DNA of 64,000 nt from positions 30,010,001 to 30,074,000 of the forward strand of contig CM060731.1 in NCBI GenBank assembly GCA_030704615.1, read 5' to 3'. Of this stretch, positions 12,177 to 23,640 are shown one piece after another; position 1 is the stretch's first letter, and every line of letters starts with the position of its first letter. Origin of the DNA: Takakia lepidozioides (taxonomy: Eukaryota > Streptophyta > Takakiopsida > Takakiales > Takakiaceae). Made by a program: the position numbers and the translations under genes. The notes below the pieces were generated by a model that was given only the letters and a program-made list of their open reading frames with translations, made no database searches and was not told the DNA's origin.

Positions 12177-15100
12177 TCAAGTGGGCACAAGTGAGTGTTC
12201 CCGTGGAGCACCAAGAGTCCTAGCCACCACCATGGCTAAGGGGATTGCTAGAATAACACATAGAGAACCACCCAATATGAGCTCTAAATAACAGCACATT
12301 TGCCCCCAGTTTCTCTTCACAAGGCGAACTACTGCATATTGACTCTCTGTGTCCAACTGAGCCTCCCTTGTTCCCTTGCTACCCCTCTGGCTCTCTCTTT
12401 TCAATTCATCTACTGTCCACCCTGTCATTGAGCCATCGCTTCCATGGCTGCAAGAGCAACACTCCCCAACTCCTCTTGGCTCTCCTCCAAGAAATGGACT
12501 GAACAAGCTCCTCCTTCGTGCAACTGAGGACTGACTAGATTTCTTCTCGTCAGCCTCTAGGCCGGTGACCCCTGTACAGAGTTGCCACTCCTGCCGCTTG
12601 AGCATGGGCTTTTGATGCTCTATACACGAAGAACATGTTGGTCCAGTTACCACACTTCCCCCAGAACTAATCAATGATCTAGGAGTCAGTCTGTATGTCC
12701 CAATGTCACCTCCCCTGCTGCTTCTACACACAGCCTCTGGAGTTCGCGCAAGGTCCATGTCACTGCCAACTGAACAAACCTTCTGGGGGACTGAGGCAGC
12801 AGCACGACTCTCGCACGGGCTAACACCATCAGCTGCAGGAACATTTTGAGGACTGGCAAAAGCTTCAAAGAGACCCCTTGGCGTTTGGTCGGGCTCATCC
12901 TCACTGCTATCCTGTGTCCCAAAAGACTCATCTGAAGCAATAGGATTGTCACGCACACTCCATCCTGCCTCACTTGATGTGTCCAGATCCATATCTGTGA
13001 TATCCCCAGCCATTACCTCCCCATCCTCACCTATCTTTCTCTCCTGGTCGACCACCATGCCCTTTGAATCAGGACTTGAAATGTCTGACTGCAGTGAGCG
13101 AACAAGTCTTCGTGGCGTTGTAAACGGGAGAAAATCCTCTGTGGTAAGTAGCAGCCTGCACGTCTGCTGGCCCATACAACTAGTTTATAATATGAACTCT
13201 ATTATTTTGGGAGAACTTTAAACAGAAGGTCCGACCACTCTGGCATGTTGAGAGATGAAGTCTGAGCCAACCAAGACGGCCAACCCCTCTCAGTAGCACA
13301 AACTTTGGTCACACGGTTTCAGTATTTTTAAAGTCGCCTCTCAAGAAGTTAAGGGCCTAGTTCGGATTCTGTTCCATCAAAATCCATCGCAAATATTTGC
13401 TGGTCATGATGGGCTGGAATCCTGGAGCTTCTCAGGTCACTTCCTCATGACCTTACATTCAACACCATTTTTACTCCACCCTTAGAGAAAAAGGTCACCG
13501 AACCAAGACTATGCACATAAATTTGAACTTGGCACCGAAATTCATTGCACCCATAAGGAATCTACCTGTGTCCCCCACATAAGATACAAAACCTGCAAAT
13601 AGAGGATGGAGAGAAATGTCCTACCTGGGTACCAAAGGCCTCCTCTGTGTTGTTGGGCAAGTGAGTAAATGACTTAGAATGACTGTGCGAAGTTGCAAGG
13701 CTGTTGGGGCTCCCTCCTTTGAAGTCCCCCATCCATGCATTTCCCTTGACTCCTATGCGTGGAAAGTCACTCAAACCATTCACAGCAGATTTGTTGGCAA
13801 CACTCCCACCCTTTGCAACCTTCCTCTTCATCATCCCATTTGCGCAATTCACACAACTCTTCTTCATGTAAGAGGCATTTTCATGTCCACTTCCATTTGA
13901 ACGGGAACAATTATTTCTTATGCTTCCTTCTGAATCCCCCCCAGTGGCAGTCCGCAAACTATGCACAACAGACTCCGAGCTCTCACTTCTAGTGCTGCCC
14001 AAACTCAGCTGAGGCACAACAAGCTCAGTCCCTGACCTTCCACTCCTACAGCAGAAATCTTCCTCCATCCCAATGTCAGCTGTTGGGACCCTAAGCAAAA
14101 TGTCTTCATCCTCTGCCAATAAATCCCCCTCTGCTTCTACAAATTTTCTCATAATGGATGCCTCCAGAGGGCTCAGGTGTGATACAAATCTGCCTTTTGA
14201 ATATTCCTGAGAGATTGACACAGCAGGTGTGCTCTCCTTCTCTGATCGAACCACTCCTTGATTCTCTGGGGTACCGGCTGCTGACTGGTCGATTCGATTA
14301 TTAGCCAGGTTTTGAGAAGGCACATTCTCTTTTGCATCTGCTGCAGGATCCAACCAAAAACGTTTTCAATTATGATCCACAACTTCAAAATGTATCGTAA
14401 CAGTCACAAAAATCTTACCAGAGAATGACATGTACCAATGGGGCTCCTTGTAGACTTGGGGCTACAGACACCAACGAGACAAGGCTCTGAGGCTTTAGAC
14501 CCTGCATGAGATTGAGATTGAGATTGGCATCGACATCAAGAGAGAAAGTTTATTATGTCTGTGGGGGGCCCCAAGGACCCAAAGGACAGAGTAGAAGAGA
14601 ACCATCCAACTACTTTAGCAACGTGACAAAACAGAACCAAAGAAGTACTCAAATGTGCTGGAGCCTCATACAGGCAGGAGGGAGAGAGAGACGTACAGCC
14701 ATGGGCAAGAGAGCCGCATTCATCAGTGGAGCTGGAGGGTGATGTCGACAGGGGAGTCAACCTGTGCAAGTGGGTATGGCCCCTTGATGGAAAGAGTGGG
14801 GCACGCCTCACTTTTCCAGCAGCAACATTGCCACGGAGACAAGCAGAAGGAACTTGGGCTGCATTTATTGAGTCAGTGGTGGTGGTGGTGGAAGCTGAAG
14901 AGGAAGATAGGTGGTGCGAGTCCAGAGAGACTGGGCTGATAAGCTTGGATGGAGAGAGGGAGGATTCATCAGAGCTCCAGAGGCTTCGCTGATGTGGGGT
15001 AGGTTTACAGCCCTCAGCTGCGTTGGAAACTGCTGCACTAGCTGCCAGACTTGCACTGCCAGTGGTGTCTCTTTTTGGCTCATCTGTAGCGAGCTTCTTC

Positions 15101-17040
15101 GCTGCTTGCAGTGCTTCACACACTGCGATGCGCACGTGAGGCATCCTGTCATGACGGCATGTACCCAGAACCTGCATGAGAAAGGTTATGTTGTAAGCAA
15201 GCATCCCCACGATTCAGTTTCACAAGCTCATTGCTGTGCTATACCCCAAATAGTTCAAAATTTTGAGGGTAGTGCCAATTAGCATCCATCATAAACTGAA
15301 ACTTATTGGAAAGTTGTGCCCTGTGTTGGTTCCATCGGCTCAGGAACATGGGCATGCATGAAGAGAATAGCGACTGGCTCTTGATGTAGACAATGCCTTG
15401 TGAAGTCTGACTCACTTGAATTCTCCTCCCACGTAAGCAGGTACACCTTTGAGACGTTAGTTCACATGCTCCCATTGTAGGGAGAAAAGCACAAATGTCA
15501 CAAAATGAAGGCCCAACCCAACAAAGAAGAACATAGAATATACACACAATACAGCAAATAGCATCTCATAAAAAGTAGGGTACCTCCCTGCTCACCTGCA
15601 TGGTGGGGCTCAGCTCTGATGCCAGGGTGTCCCTATCCACAATGGACAGTACTGCCTGCAACATCTTGGCCGCACACTTGCGATGCTGCCAAGAGGTGGC
15701 ATAAAACTGCAAAATTTCCCCACCTGCCCGGAGCAAAGTTTTTCCATAGGTATTCAAGGTGACAGGGTTCATTGTGGCCAGCGACCGCGCCAGCTGCATG
15801 TGTTCCACAGTGCGTGTTGATTTCTCTCCCAGTGCGACAGCAGTTTGATGGCATACATCATTGACTAAAACATCAGATGCATACTTCCATTTTTCAGACT
15901 CCACCAGCGCTTGCATGCATGCCGCTGCACCTGCTGCTACAGGCTCCAGCTTTCCTGCAATCGCAACAGATTTTTAAGAGTTGGAGAAAACTCTAAACAC
16001 TTGATTTTAGAGCATGCCATAGGACTATAATCATCAATTAACAAAGGGAAAGGACTTGTACCTGCAATCATTTCCACTATAGGCTGTGAGATGTCCCTAA
16101 GAATCTCCTCTGCCAATGCTGCAGGAGTTTCTGGGTCTACCGAGTAGCGAGCCATCGCAGTGACCACCTTGGCACATGCCTGGTGCATCTGTGGGGAGCT
16201 CCCACTTGCTGACAAAGATTTTGTGACAGTAGTAATCACACGTGGTATGTGGGGTATGATGAGCTTGCCATGCACTCGTGCAACTTCTTCATAGAGAGAG
16301 ATTGCATAGGAACGCGACCCACCTGTTTCTCGTGACTCCGATACCTGTACGAAAGGTCATTGCAGCTCAGTGATGCTAAAACACCTGCCCGCTGGAAGCC
16401 AGCCCAATGCAAGAACTACAGTCCACACATGACATCTAGCGTAATAATGAAGAGGGGACACAAGCAAAGAGCTTGAATCAAGTTCATATCACCATTATAA
16501 ACAGAAGTAAGCAGTGACGTCTGGGGGAATCCCCCTCGAGATGGAAGCTAAGTAGTCTGAGTCTTCCATAATGATCAAGAACCTCTCTTCGCTGGCTTTC
16601 AACCTTAAACTTCCATTGTTTCTGTGTTTGAATATTTTGGGGGAAAGTGGAGACGCAGAGGGTGTGGTGTACTTATGGTTTCTGTTTTGTGGATGTGAGC
16701 CTGTGTGGGGGAGAGAGAGAGAGAGAGATCCCAGTTTAAAGCTCCTGCTCAGAAACTATGCTCGTAGTCGTACTTCAAAGTGAGCCTCATACAAATTTAG
16801 AACTAAGAGATAAGAAACACGCAACCCTGCATTTTCCCGCGTCACGTTTCGTTAATGAGAAAGTGTAAGCGAATGTACCTGGGCCAGAAAGCGGGGCACT
16901 GAGCTGGAGTCAAGCTGCTCCACAAACTGTTTGAGGGAGGTCATGGCAATGCGCCGACTTTCTCCATCCTTCTCAAGCTTCGCAAGGTCCTGTTTAACCA
17001 GCGGACTTAAGTACCGCGCCGCCCCTTCTTCTTCTCTCAT
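12177..17040 (-). CDS. SINE1/SINE2-like KASH protein of the nuclear envelope
   Basis: This is a spliced gene with an ARM/HEAT-type N-terminus. Exon 1 (17040-16879) starts MREEEGAARYLSPLVKQDL. Exon 2 is 16344-16062 (GSRSYAISLYEEVARVHGKL). Exon 3 is 15954-15596, and exon 4 starts at 15171 (HVRIAVCEALQAAKKLA). A short exon probably lies near 14430-14510, then about 14350-13625, and the last exon is about 13163-12177. Splice phases agree through exon 4. Order and motifs match Arabidopsis SINE1/2, which bind actin through the ARM region and SUN proteins through a KASH tail. The C-terminus fits: a hydrophobic segment (LELILGGSLCVILAIPLAMV) followed by a short lumenal tail ending LVPT, like the VPT ending of plant KASH proteins. 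The middle is serine-rich. Exact edges of exons 4-5 are uncertain. The TTG upstream of 17040 is in frame but ATG at 17040 fits the family. Confidence 0.82.
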
Positions 17041-19050
17041 TTTCTTGAGTGGCCTTACTTCAGAAATAGCCAAGGAGTGAAGAGGCTATGGGGAGGAGAC
17101 AGTGATACCCAACATGTGTAAGAGTGGGAGAGAGGATAGAGTGGAACAAGTAAAATGGTCAGGTTCTTCAAAGACCCCGTCACATATGAAACATAGTGGA
17201 CGCAAACGATTATGGTGAAGTACGAATATGACACCGCACTTGTCGAAAACAGAGGTCACATTCCGCCACTACAGGACGGCAAGAGAGTCACGAGTTCAGT
17301 CTAGAACCCCATCCCAATACACTCCATTGCATAATAACCAACATAAGGGGAAGAAAGAGACCCACAGAGCCTCCGCAAACCACTTTCAATCCAACCCAAA
17401 AATCTTTGGTGTCTAATGTAGGGCAGTACTTCAGTCCCGACCTTCCCTGCTAGAAATTTAGCTTAAACCACCTGGGGCATGTCCTTCCCATTTTGGGTCT
17501 TCGTTTCCTCTATGCTTCTGGTACCCAGGACATATGCAGAGGACAAGCGCGGCACCACTAGAGGTGTGTGAGCGACTACAAATAAAAACACAGCGTGCAA
17601 GACCCAAAAGCAAACAGCACGCAGATTCTTCAGACAAGAGCAAAGACATGGAAAACCTCTTCAATGTCGGACTGCAAGGAGTCAGGCACGAGAAACAAGC
17701 TGACACTGAACCAGAGCACAAAATGCTGAGCAACCGAAGGGGAGAGTGAAGGCAGACGATTGTCCGTTACGGATTTGACTCGGCCATAGCTCGCATGCCA
17801 AGGGGAGATGGAAGAGAAGAAGATCCCGAGAGCCGCGCGTGCTGCCCACTATACGTATTCTCTACCTATTCTACGTATTCGTCGTAATCCTGTGGCTCAG
17901 ACGAATAATACCAATTATTTTTACTTTTATGTTTTTTTAAATGTTCTTAATACCATTTCACAGCACTTTCATCCGTGAAAAGTCCATGAAATTAGTTTAA
18001 TAATATTTCTGATGTTTTAAAGAATTTAGGAGGAAACGTTGACCTACAAGGGTCTTTTGACAGGGGTTATGAATGATAGTTGATGAATGAGAGACGTACA
18101 TTCAGTCAATGAGAGTCATCCACTCAACGTCAGGAATAGGATGTGCCAAAGAAGGTATCAAAGCATTGGCGAAGGGAATGTGACTAAAAATAGAGATCAC
18201 AGATGGCACGAGAATATTACATTATTTACATAAGTTACCATCAAGTAATAAGTAGAGTTTTGAATTTCGAAACAGCGATGTAAGTTATATGGGATAATGC
18301 AAACTTGATGGTCCCAATACGTGCTACATAGTGGGCTACTTATTAGGGTATGTGGTTTTGAAATTTGAACGTATCTTCTTTCTCTCTCTCTATCTCTCTC
18401 CTCTCTCACCTGGTGTTCTTGATAAATTTGTTTGTGCGGGAGATTGTAATCGAGGTTCGTTGAAGTTTGCCCTGTTCACAGTTTCGAGGGTATTGAGCTT
18501 TGTGGTTTGCACCGTTGTTGGTTTTGGGACCCGTTTGCTCGAGCTCCGTCTACATCTATGGGATCCCTTACATCATCCACCGATGGCTGTGCTTTTTTTT
18601 TTTTCTGGGTGTCCCATCCTTCTATGTAAGTCTGGCGGATCTGCAATGAAATGCCTAAAAATGAGCAGTTGTATTGCAGGTCCAAAGCTGCCTCCATGCG
18701 GCTGCAAGTTCTGCTTGGAGGGGCCTGGACTGCAACCCTTCTGCCTCGATAATGGATTGTTACCCTGAGACCACATAACATTCTCTCCTCCATAATTACA
18801 TGAGGTACTTGAAAAACAAAGTGAGGCACTGACTCCTGTTAGTTACTGCAAGGGAGGAAGTACTCTGTCTGAAGTGGCTTGCTAGCAGATTTGCGTGGTT
18901 ACCTCTTAGGGCAACCAAAAGTGCAGGGTGACAACACCAAAAGACGGTTTTATGAACAGCATAACATACCATACATACCAGCAGACCTTGAATTGTGCAT
19001 GAATGCAACACCTGAAAGAGAGAGGGCAAGCAGTATAACTGAAGCAGAAG
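17041..19050. other. Intergenic region
   Basis: The part next to 17041 is the likely promoter and 5' leader of the SINE-like gene. The part below 19051 is the 3' flank of the PsbP-domain gene. A short CT-rich run (18381-18405) and a T-run near 18595 are present. The open frames here have no recognisable domains. Confidence 0.4.
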
Positions 19051-20085
19051 TCAAAATAGCAATGTAAATGAATTCGCTATCTCCATAAATTGGTCCTGTA
19101 CATTTGGCCACATGGCCTCCGATGTCTGAGCATTGGGTGAGTAAAGCTCTCCACCACTTGTTGCATAAACTGCTACATAATGCCTGGAAAAGGAGACTGC
19201 CCGGACTGTGTATTCTAAAGTGTAATAGACAACACCTTTGTCATCTCTTCTTTCTGCATTCAACAGGGTGGCCACCTTGTTTGAACCTGGTGGAGCTCTA
19301 AAGTTCTGAAATATGATCTGTCCTGCTTCCTTTGGCTCCCCAAGATTTTCAAGTCTGCAGCACATCCACCTCCCCATCAGAGAATCCACAAAAATCCCAT
19401 GGCAAAACTGGTGCGGACTGGTTATCGACACGGGCGAAAACACAAAATGGGAGCAAGGCTGACGTAGTATACAAGAGATATTACAATACGTAAGTAGGGA
19501 GCAATTGGGAGAGAAGATCATCGTACTTGAAACCAGGTAAGGCAGGCGCCACCACAATGCTCACATTCAGCTCTCCATTGGAGCCCGGGGGTCCAAATGC
19601 CACAGCGGGCGCAACAACACTGCTGCGAAATCGCTGCTGCGGAGAGGGTAGATCGAGTGACCGCTGCCTCTCCGCTCTTTCAATTGCCCGGTACAGCAGA
19701 CGCTGATCTCCCACCCAGGTAGCGGAATAGATGAACTCTGTCTTCCCAGACCATGCTTACGCCTAATATGTAAGCAATTGGAAGACCTTTGGAAGCTCTG
19801 TGCTCTGAGCTGAGAGCAGAAAGAGAAGGTGTCCGTACCGAAATGTTTGCTGGGCTCAAAGCATCGCTTGTAACCCATTACCGGGTACAACACATCGGCC
19901 CTTATCTTCCGAGACACAGCTCCATCAGCTGAGAGGACAGAGCTGGTAACCCCCGCTAGATTGCCCCCGAAGGCCGCTAGAAGCACCACCGATACCCCCA
20001 CCACAAACCGTCTTGGCACCACTAAGTGCGCAGCAGTGTCAATTTTCCCACAGCCTGCAGCTCTGGACTCGTTATCATCTTGCAT
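19051..20085 (-). CDS. PsbP-domain protein, PPD1-like (thylakoid lumen)
   Basis: Three exons were read by eye: about 20085-19839, 19737-19527 and 19354-19051. The junctions restore SKHFEFIYSATWVGDQ (phase 1) and PGFKLENLGEPKEAG (phase 2), both family hallmarks. Exon 2 carries GDQRLLYRA, SLDLPSP and VAFGPPGSNGELNVSIVVAP. Exon 3 carries YYTLEYTV, SRHYVAVYATSGGELYSPNAQ and MWPNVQDQF. This order matches plant PPD1-type PsbP-domain proteins, which help assemble photosystem I in the lumen. The N-terminus (PRRFVVGVSVVLLAAFGG) looks like a transit or thylakoid-targeting hydrophobic stretch. The start is uncertain: ATG at 20085 is in frame, and another ATG at 20255 opens a different frame that could be a separate first exon. 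Confidence 0.78.
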
Positions 20086-20619
20086 GCAAATAGTATTTCT
20101 TTCTCTCCACAATGTCCGCCATTTGCCCCTCCTCCGTCCTCCGCACCCGGGTTCAATGCACTCTTTGTAGGGTCAGCAAAGAGAGATGTCAACTCTCCCC
20201 AGCCGCTCCTTTCTCCCAGTAATCTCTTCCTATCTCTGCTCAACTCCTCTAACATTGCTATGGGAGGGCGTCTTCATCATTCTGACCTGAATTTCCTCCT
20301 CCACGGATTGCCCAATTGAATAGGAGAAAAGTCAGGTGCAAGAGCATGTTGCCAAGCATATACTCAGCAAGTACATGCACGCTGCTGGGTCAAAGACAAA
20401 ATAGAATCCCTTGAGAGGAACCTTTGCTCCATTGTTGGCTAACCACACCTACTTTGAAAGTGGAACAACGATCAGAGCGCATTCTGGCACAGTCGTTTGT
20501 CCATGTAGAGCAGAGGAACCTCAATCGACAGTATGGCTTGAGAATAGAAAGAAGGATAAACGTACCGGCCAGCTGAGATGAAAGAAAATCTAAAGGTATC
20601 AAATCTGTTCGATGCTGTA

Positions 20620-21294
20620 CTAATCGGTCAAGTAGACATTCCAGTAGAAGAGAAAATCTGGTGGATTTGGTGTGGCAGTCTCAACCAGAGCATAGCCTCG
20701 CACACCCCGGAAATCTCCGGTGCCCCCATCACCAGAAGCTCAGAGATAGGTTCGGGACCAGCCACATTGCCCACGAAAGTGAGAGTTCCATTATACTTGG
20801 ACTTCTCATTGAAAGTCTTACAAACCAGCTGGAGTCCTTCCTTCCCTTGCAAGTCGGTAACGATACCATAACCCCTATCTCTGCCCAAAAGCGAGCTGTC
20901 CCGGAGAGGCCCCCTCGCGGACTTCATTGTCAAACACAAGAGAGCTCCCAAATGCGAGCTTACTTAAATCTCCATTCCCAGTGCCAGCTGAAAGAAGTGA
21001 ACTGGGCTCCGGCCCCGTGCGAATGTCATGGACGAAGAAGCTAAGCGTCTTTTTAACTTTCTCGTGGTCTGGCGCATATGAGATGCCTGACTTGAGGGCA
21101 ACTATAGAGTATGCCAACATCCCGAAAGCTGTAGCACCCAGCGCGACAGTTCCCAAATCGGGCAATGCGCTCACCGGGGCCAGCCGATGCCGACGACTCG
21201 TTGCTGCTTGAGATTTTGGTGAAGAACATGTCAAGCTGGAAAAGCGTAGACAGGATTCACCCAAGATCTCTTTCGGGGCAACCACTAAAGACAA
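20620..21294 (-). CDS. Dirigent-like protein, frame broken twice
   Basis: The sequence reads through a dirigent-type beta-barrel domain: SFFVHDIRTGPEPSSLL, LAFGSSLVFDNEVREG, then SSLLGRDRGYGIVTDLQGK, KYNGTLTFVGNVAGPEP, SELLVMG, GDFRGVRGYALVE and a final YWNVYLTD before TAG at 20622-20620. Dirigent proteins steer stereoselective coupling of phenoxy radicals in lignan and related pathways. The frame slips at a G-run (20910-20914, one G too many) and back at another G-run (20723-20727, one G too few). The two cancel, so the gene is either a recent pseudogene or carries homopolymer sequencing errors. A hydrophobic segment (GTVALGATAFGMLAYSIVAL) precedes the domain. The true start is unclear because the frame opens with TTG at 21294. 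Confidence 0.62.
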
Positions 21295-21370
21295 CCCAAC
21301 CTTGTCGAGACCTCTTGGCCATGGTTACATACACCTCACCCACACGTAACTCATCATGGGGCGATCAAAC

Positions 21371-22215
21371 TTGCAGTGGTGGATAGGTTCAGTAAAATGG
21401 GTCATTTCATTCCCACAAAAGAGATGGCAACGGCGCAGGGGACGGGGCGACTTTACTTCGTCCACGTCTTCAAGCATCATGGACTCGGGCCCAAAGGATA
21501 TTGTCTCTGACCGCGATCCAAAGTTTACAAATAAATTTTGGAGAGAACTTTGAAAGAAACTGGGGACAAGGTTCAAAATTAGCACCGCCTTCCGACCTAC
21601 GACGGACGGCCAAACGGAAAGAGTGCAGATTTTGCGGAATTATGTGTCGGCAGACCAATCAGACTGGGTGGAGCACTTGGATGCGGCAGACATCTGTTAT
21701 AACACTCCGCAAACGGGAGTTTCCCCTTTCAGATTGGTCTATGGAAAAGCACTTCTGGTCCCGACAAGTTGGGCCGCCCATGATATTGAGGAACCGGCAG
21801 CAGCAGCGATGCTTGAAGAATGCGAGCGTTTGTTGGAGCTCGTAAAGTACAACATTGCCAAAGCTAAGAAACGGTATGAACGGCAGACGAATTGAAAGCG
21901 GAGGGAAGTTAAGTTTGAGGCAAGCACGGAGGTCTGGTTGAACATCAAGAACTTTCGACTACCTCCGGAAGTGAGTCCGAAGTTCGTACCTCCGTATACA
22001 GGGTCCTTTCGCATCCGGAAAGTTATGAATGAGGATGTGTATGAATTGGAGCTGCCGGCAAATAACAAGGTGCATCCGGTATTCCACGTATCTCTTTTGA
22101 AGCCTTACTTCAAAGATGAAGCGCGTCCGAATTGGCATCAAGTGTTGCGTCCGCTACCTATGTTGTTGGATCATGAAAATGAACTTGAGTACGACAACCC
22201 TTTGATTATCACAAA
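21371..22215 (+). mobile_element. Truncated Ty3/Gypsy pol fragment (integrase core to C-terminus)
   Basis: The fragment begins inside the integrase catalytic core (VVDRFSKMGHFIPTKE) and continues through SDRDPKFTNKFW and TTDGQTERV, then LRNYVSADQSDWVEHLDAAD and the integrase C-terminal LPPEVSPKFVPPYTG and HVSLLKPYFKDEARP. It stops before the chromodomain. Frames shift at least twice and there is one stop (QTN then TGA near 21893). It is closely related to the longer copy at 48835-51290. No LTR is seen on either side, so it is a fragment inserted or recombined about 80 bp from the dirigent-like gene. Confidence 0.85.
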
Positions 22216-22689
22216 GGGCTAGTAAAGGCGGGGTATGAGTTGTGGACTTGAAGGACAACGGTCGTAGACTAGATGGTCGCGGAGAACACCTTCATTGGTC
22301 AAAGGTGGAGGATGAAGAAGATGGTCGGGGTGAAGTTAGGAGATATAGATATATATATATATCATCCTTCACCTTCAATGGACGAACGTTTGGGGTGAAG
22401 TGGGGAAAAATGATAATTTTCGGAAGCACCATGGCTGAGCGAATGTTGTCATCTTCATTAGTCGAAGGTGCAATTTTTGGGCAAGTTCGTTGGGCAGGGA
22501 AAAATGTTCGTGCTGACCTTCGTTGACCTTCATCACTAATGGAATTGAGCTGTTTATTGAAAGAATATGAGCTTTCGGTTTGAAGGATTTGGGGAGTTTG
22601 AAGGGTTAGGAGATTCATATTGATTTGGCAAGTGACACGCCAATCTTTTGAAGGCTCTATAGGTATAGTGACATGGAGAGGTCTTTGAT

Positions 22690-23640
22690 CTAGTCACGGA
22701 CTATAGAGTTGTTCGAAGCTGGATTGGTGGAGTTATCAGACGGGGAGTATGCCTCTCCTCTAGTCCGTGAGTATCTTGGCTGGAGCACCAAATTGTCTAA
22801 GCACTCGATCTATATGCAGCCCACTCACTTGCCTTGTCAGACAATGCTACCAGTTCAATCCATTTGGAGACGTGTTCCACCATCACCAGCACATACTTGT
22901 TATGACAAATCCAATGGGCCTACGAAGTCAAGACTCCAACGATAGCCCAAACCCATAATGGGTAAATGATGCAATTATGGAGTACGTGCGTTGACAGAAA
23001 CCCATACTGTATCACACACCATGCACTTTGCCACTAACTTTTGCATATCCGTGTGCATGCACCGCTACCAATACTGTCCTTATAGCAAACTATAAGTGCG
23101 CTGCACCCCAAAATGTCCCAACTCCTCATGGGCATGGCGTACCAATCGCGCTCGTTGTATTGGATAAGGCACAATCCTCACTCGTCCACCCTTCCACACT
23201 CGGAGTATGTGAGTCTCCTCCCACTTGAACCTCTTGGCTTGTTGTAGGATTTGATAAGGGTCAGGGAGGTGTTGTCTTCAGGAGTGTTGATTCTGGAGGG
23301 TCGAGATGGCATGGTATGGAAGGACCATGTGCACAATTGTACGCCATGTCACCTTCCACATGTGGATGGGAGGATAAATCCCAGCCTTGCAGTGGTACCT
23401 TCAGGGTTGCGCTGCATGTTGTGTGGGCATACTGGTGGTGCCGCAACCATGTTGGTGTATGACAAATGCTCAAGGGGGTGGCATATGGGACGCTGGACAC
23501 CGCTACTTGAAGGTTTCTAGTGGAGAATGGTTGTGTCCACGGTGCCTTGAACAGAGGTAGTGGGCATGATGTAACGGTGAGGCTGACAAGTAATCCAAGG
23601 TCTAGCTGGTGGGGCTTCAATGCCATGGATACTCAACTGA
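22690..23640 (+). mobile_element. Decayed retroelement remnant with a PHD-type zinc finger
   Basis: At 22709-22766 the residues FEAGLVELSDGEYASPLV match the start of a Ty3-type reverse transcriptase. At 23251-23560 the sequence RVREVLSSGVLILEGRDGMVWKDHV resembles an integrase C-terminal domain. It is followed by LRCMLCGHTGGAATMLVYDKC and SRGWHMGRWTPLLEGF and, in another frame, W-L-C-P-R-C: a PHD-finger pattern (C-x2-C...C-x2-GWH...W-x-CPxC) with one expected cysteine replaced by arginine. The stretch between is out of frame or rearranged. The element is dead. Confidence 0.5.

Noticed and set aside
18331-18829. Frames of 100-145 residues on both strands
   Set aside because: They are overlapping low-information frames with no domain, lying in the 3' flank of the PsbP-domain gene.
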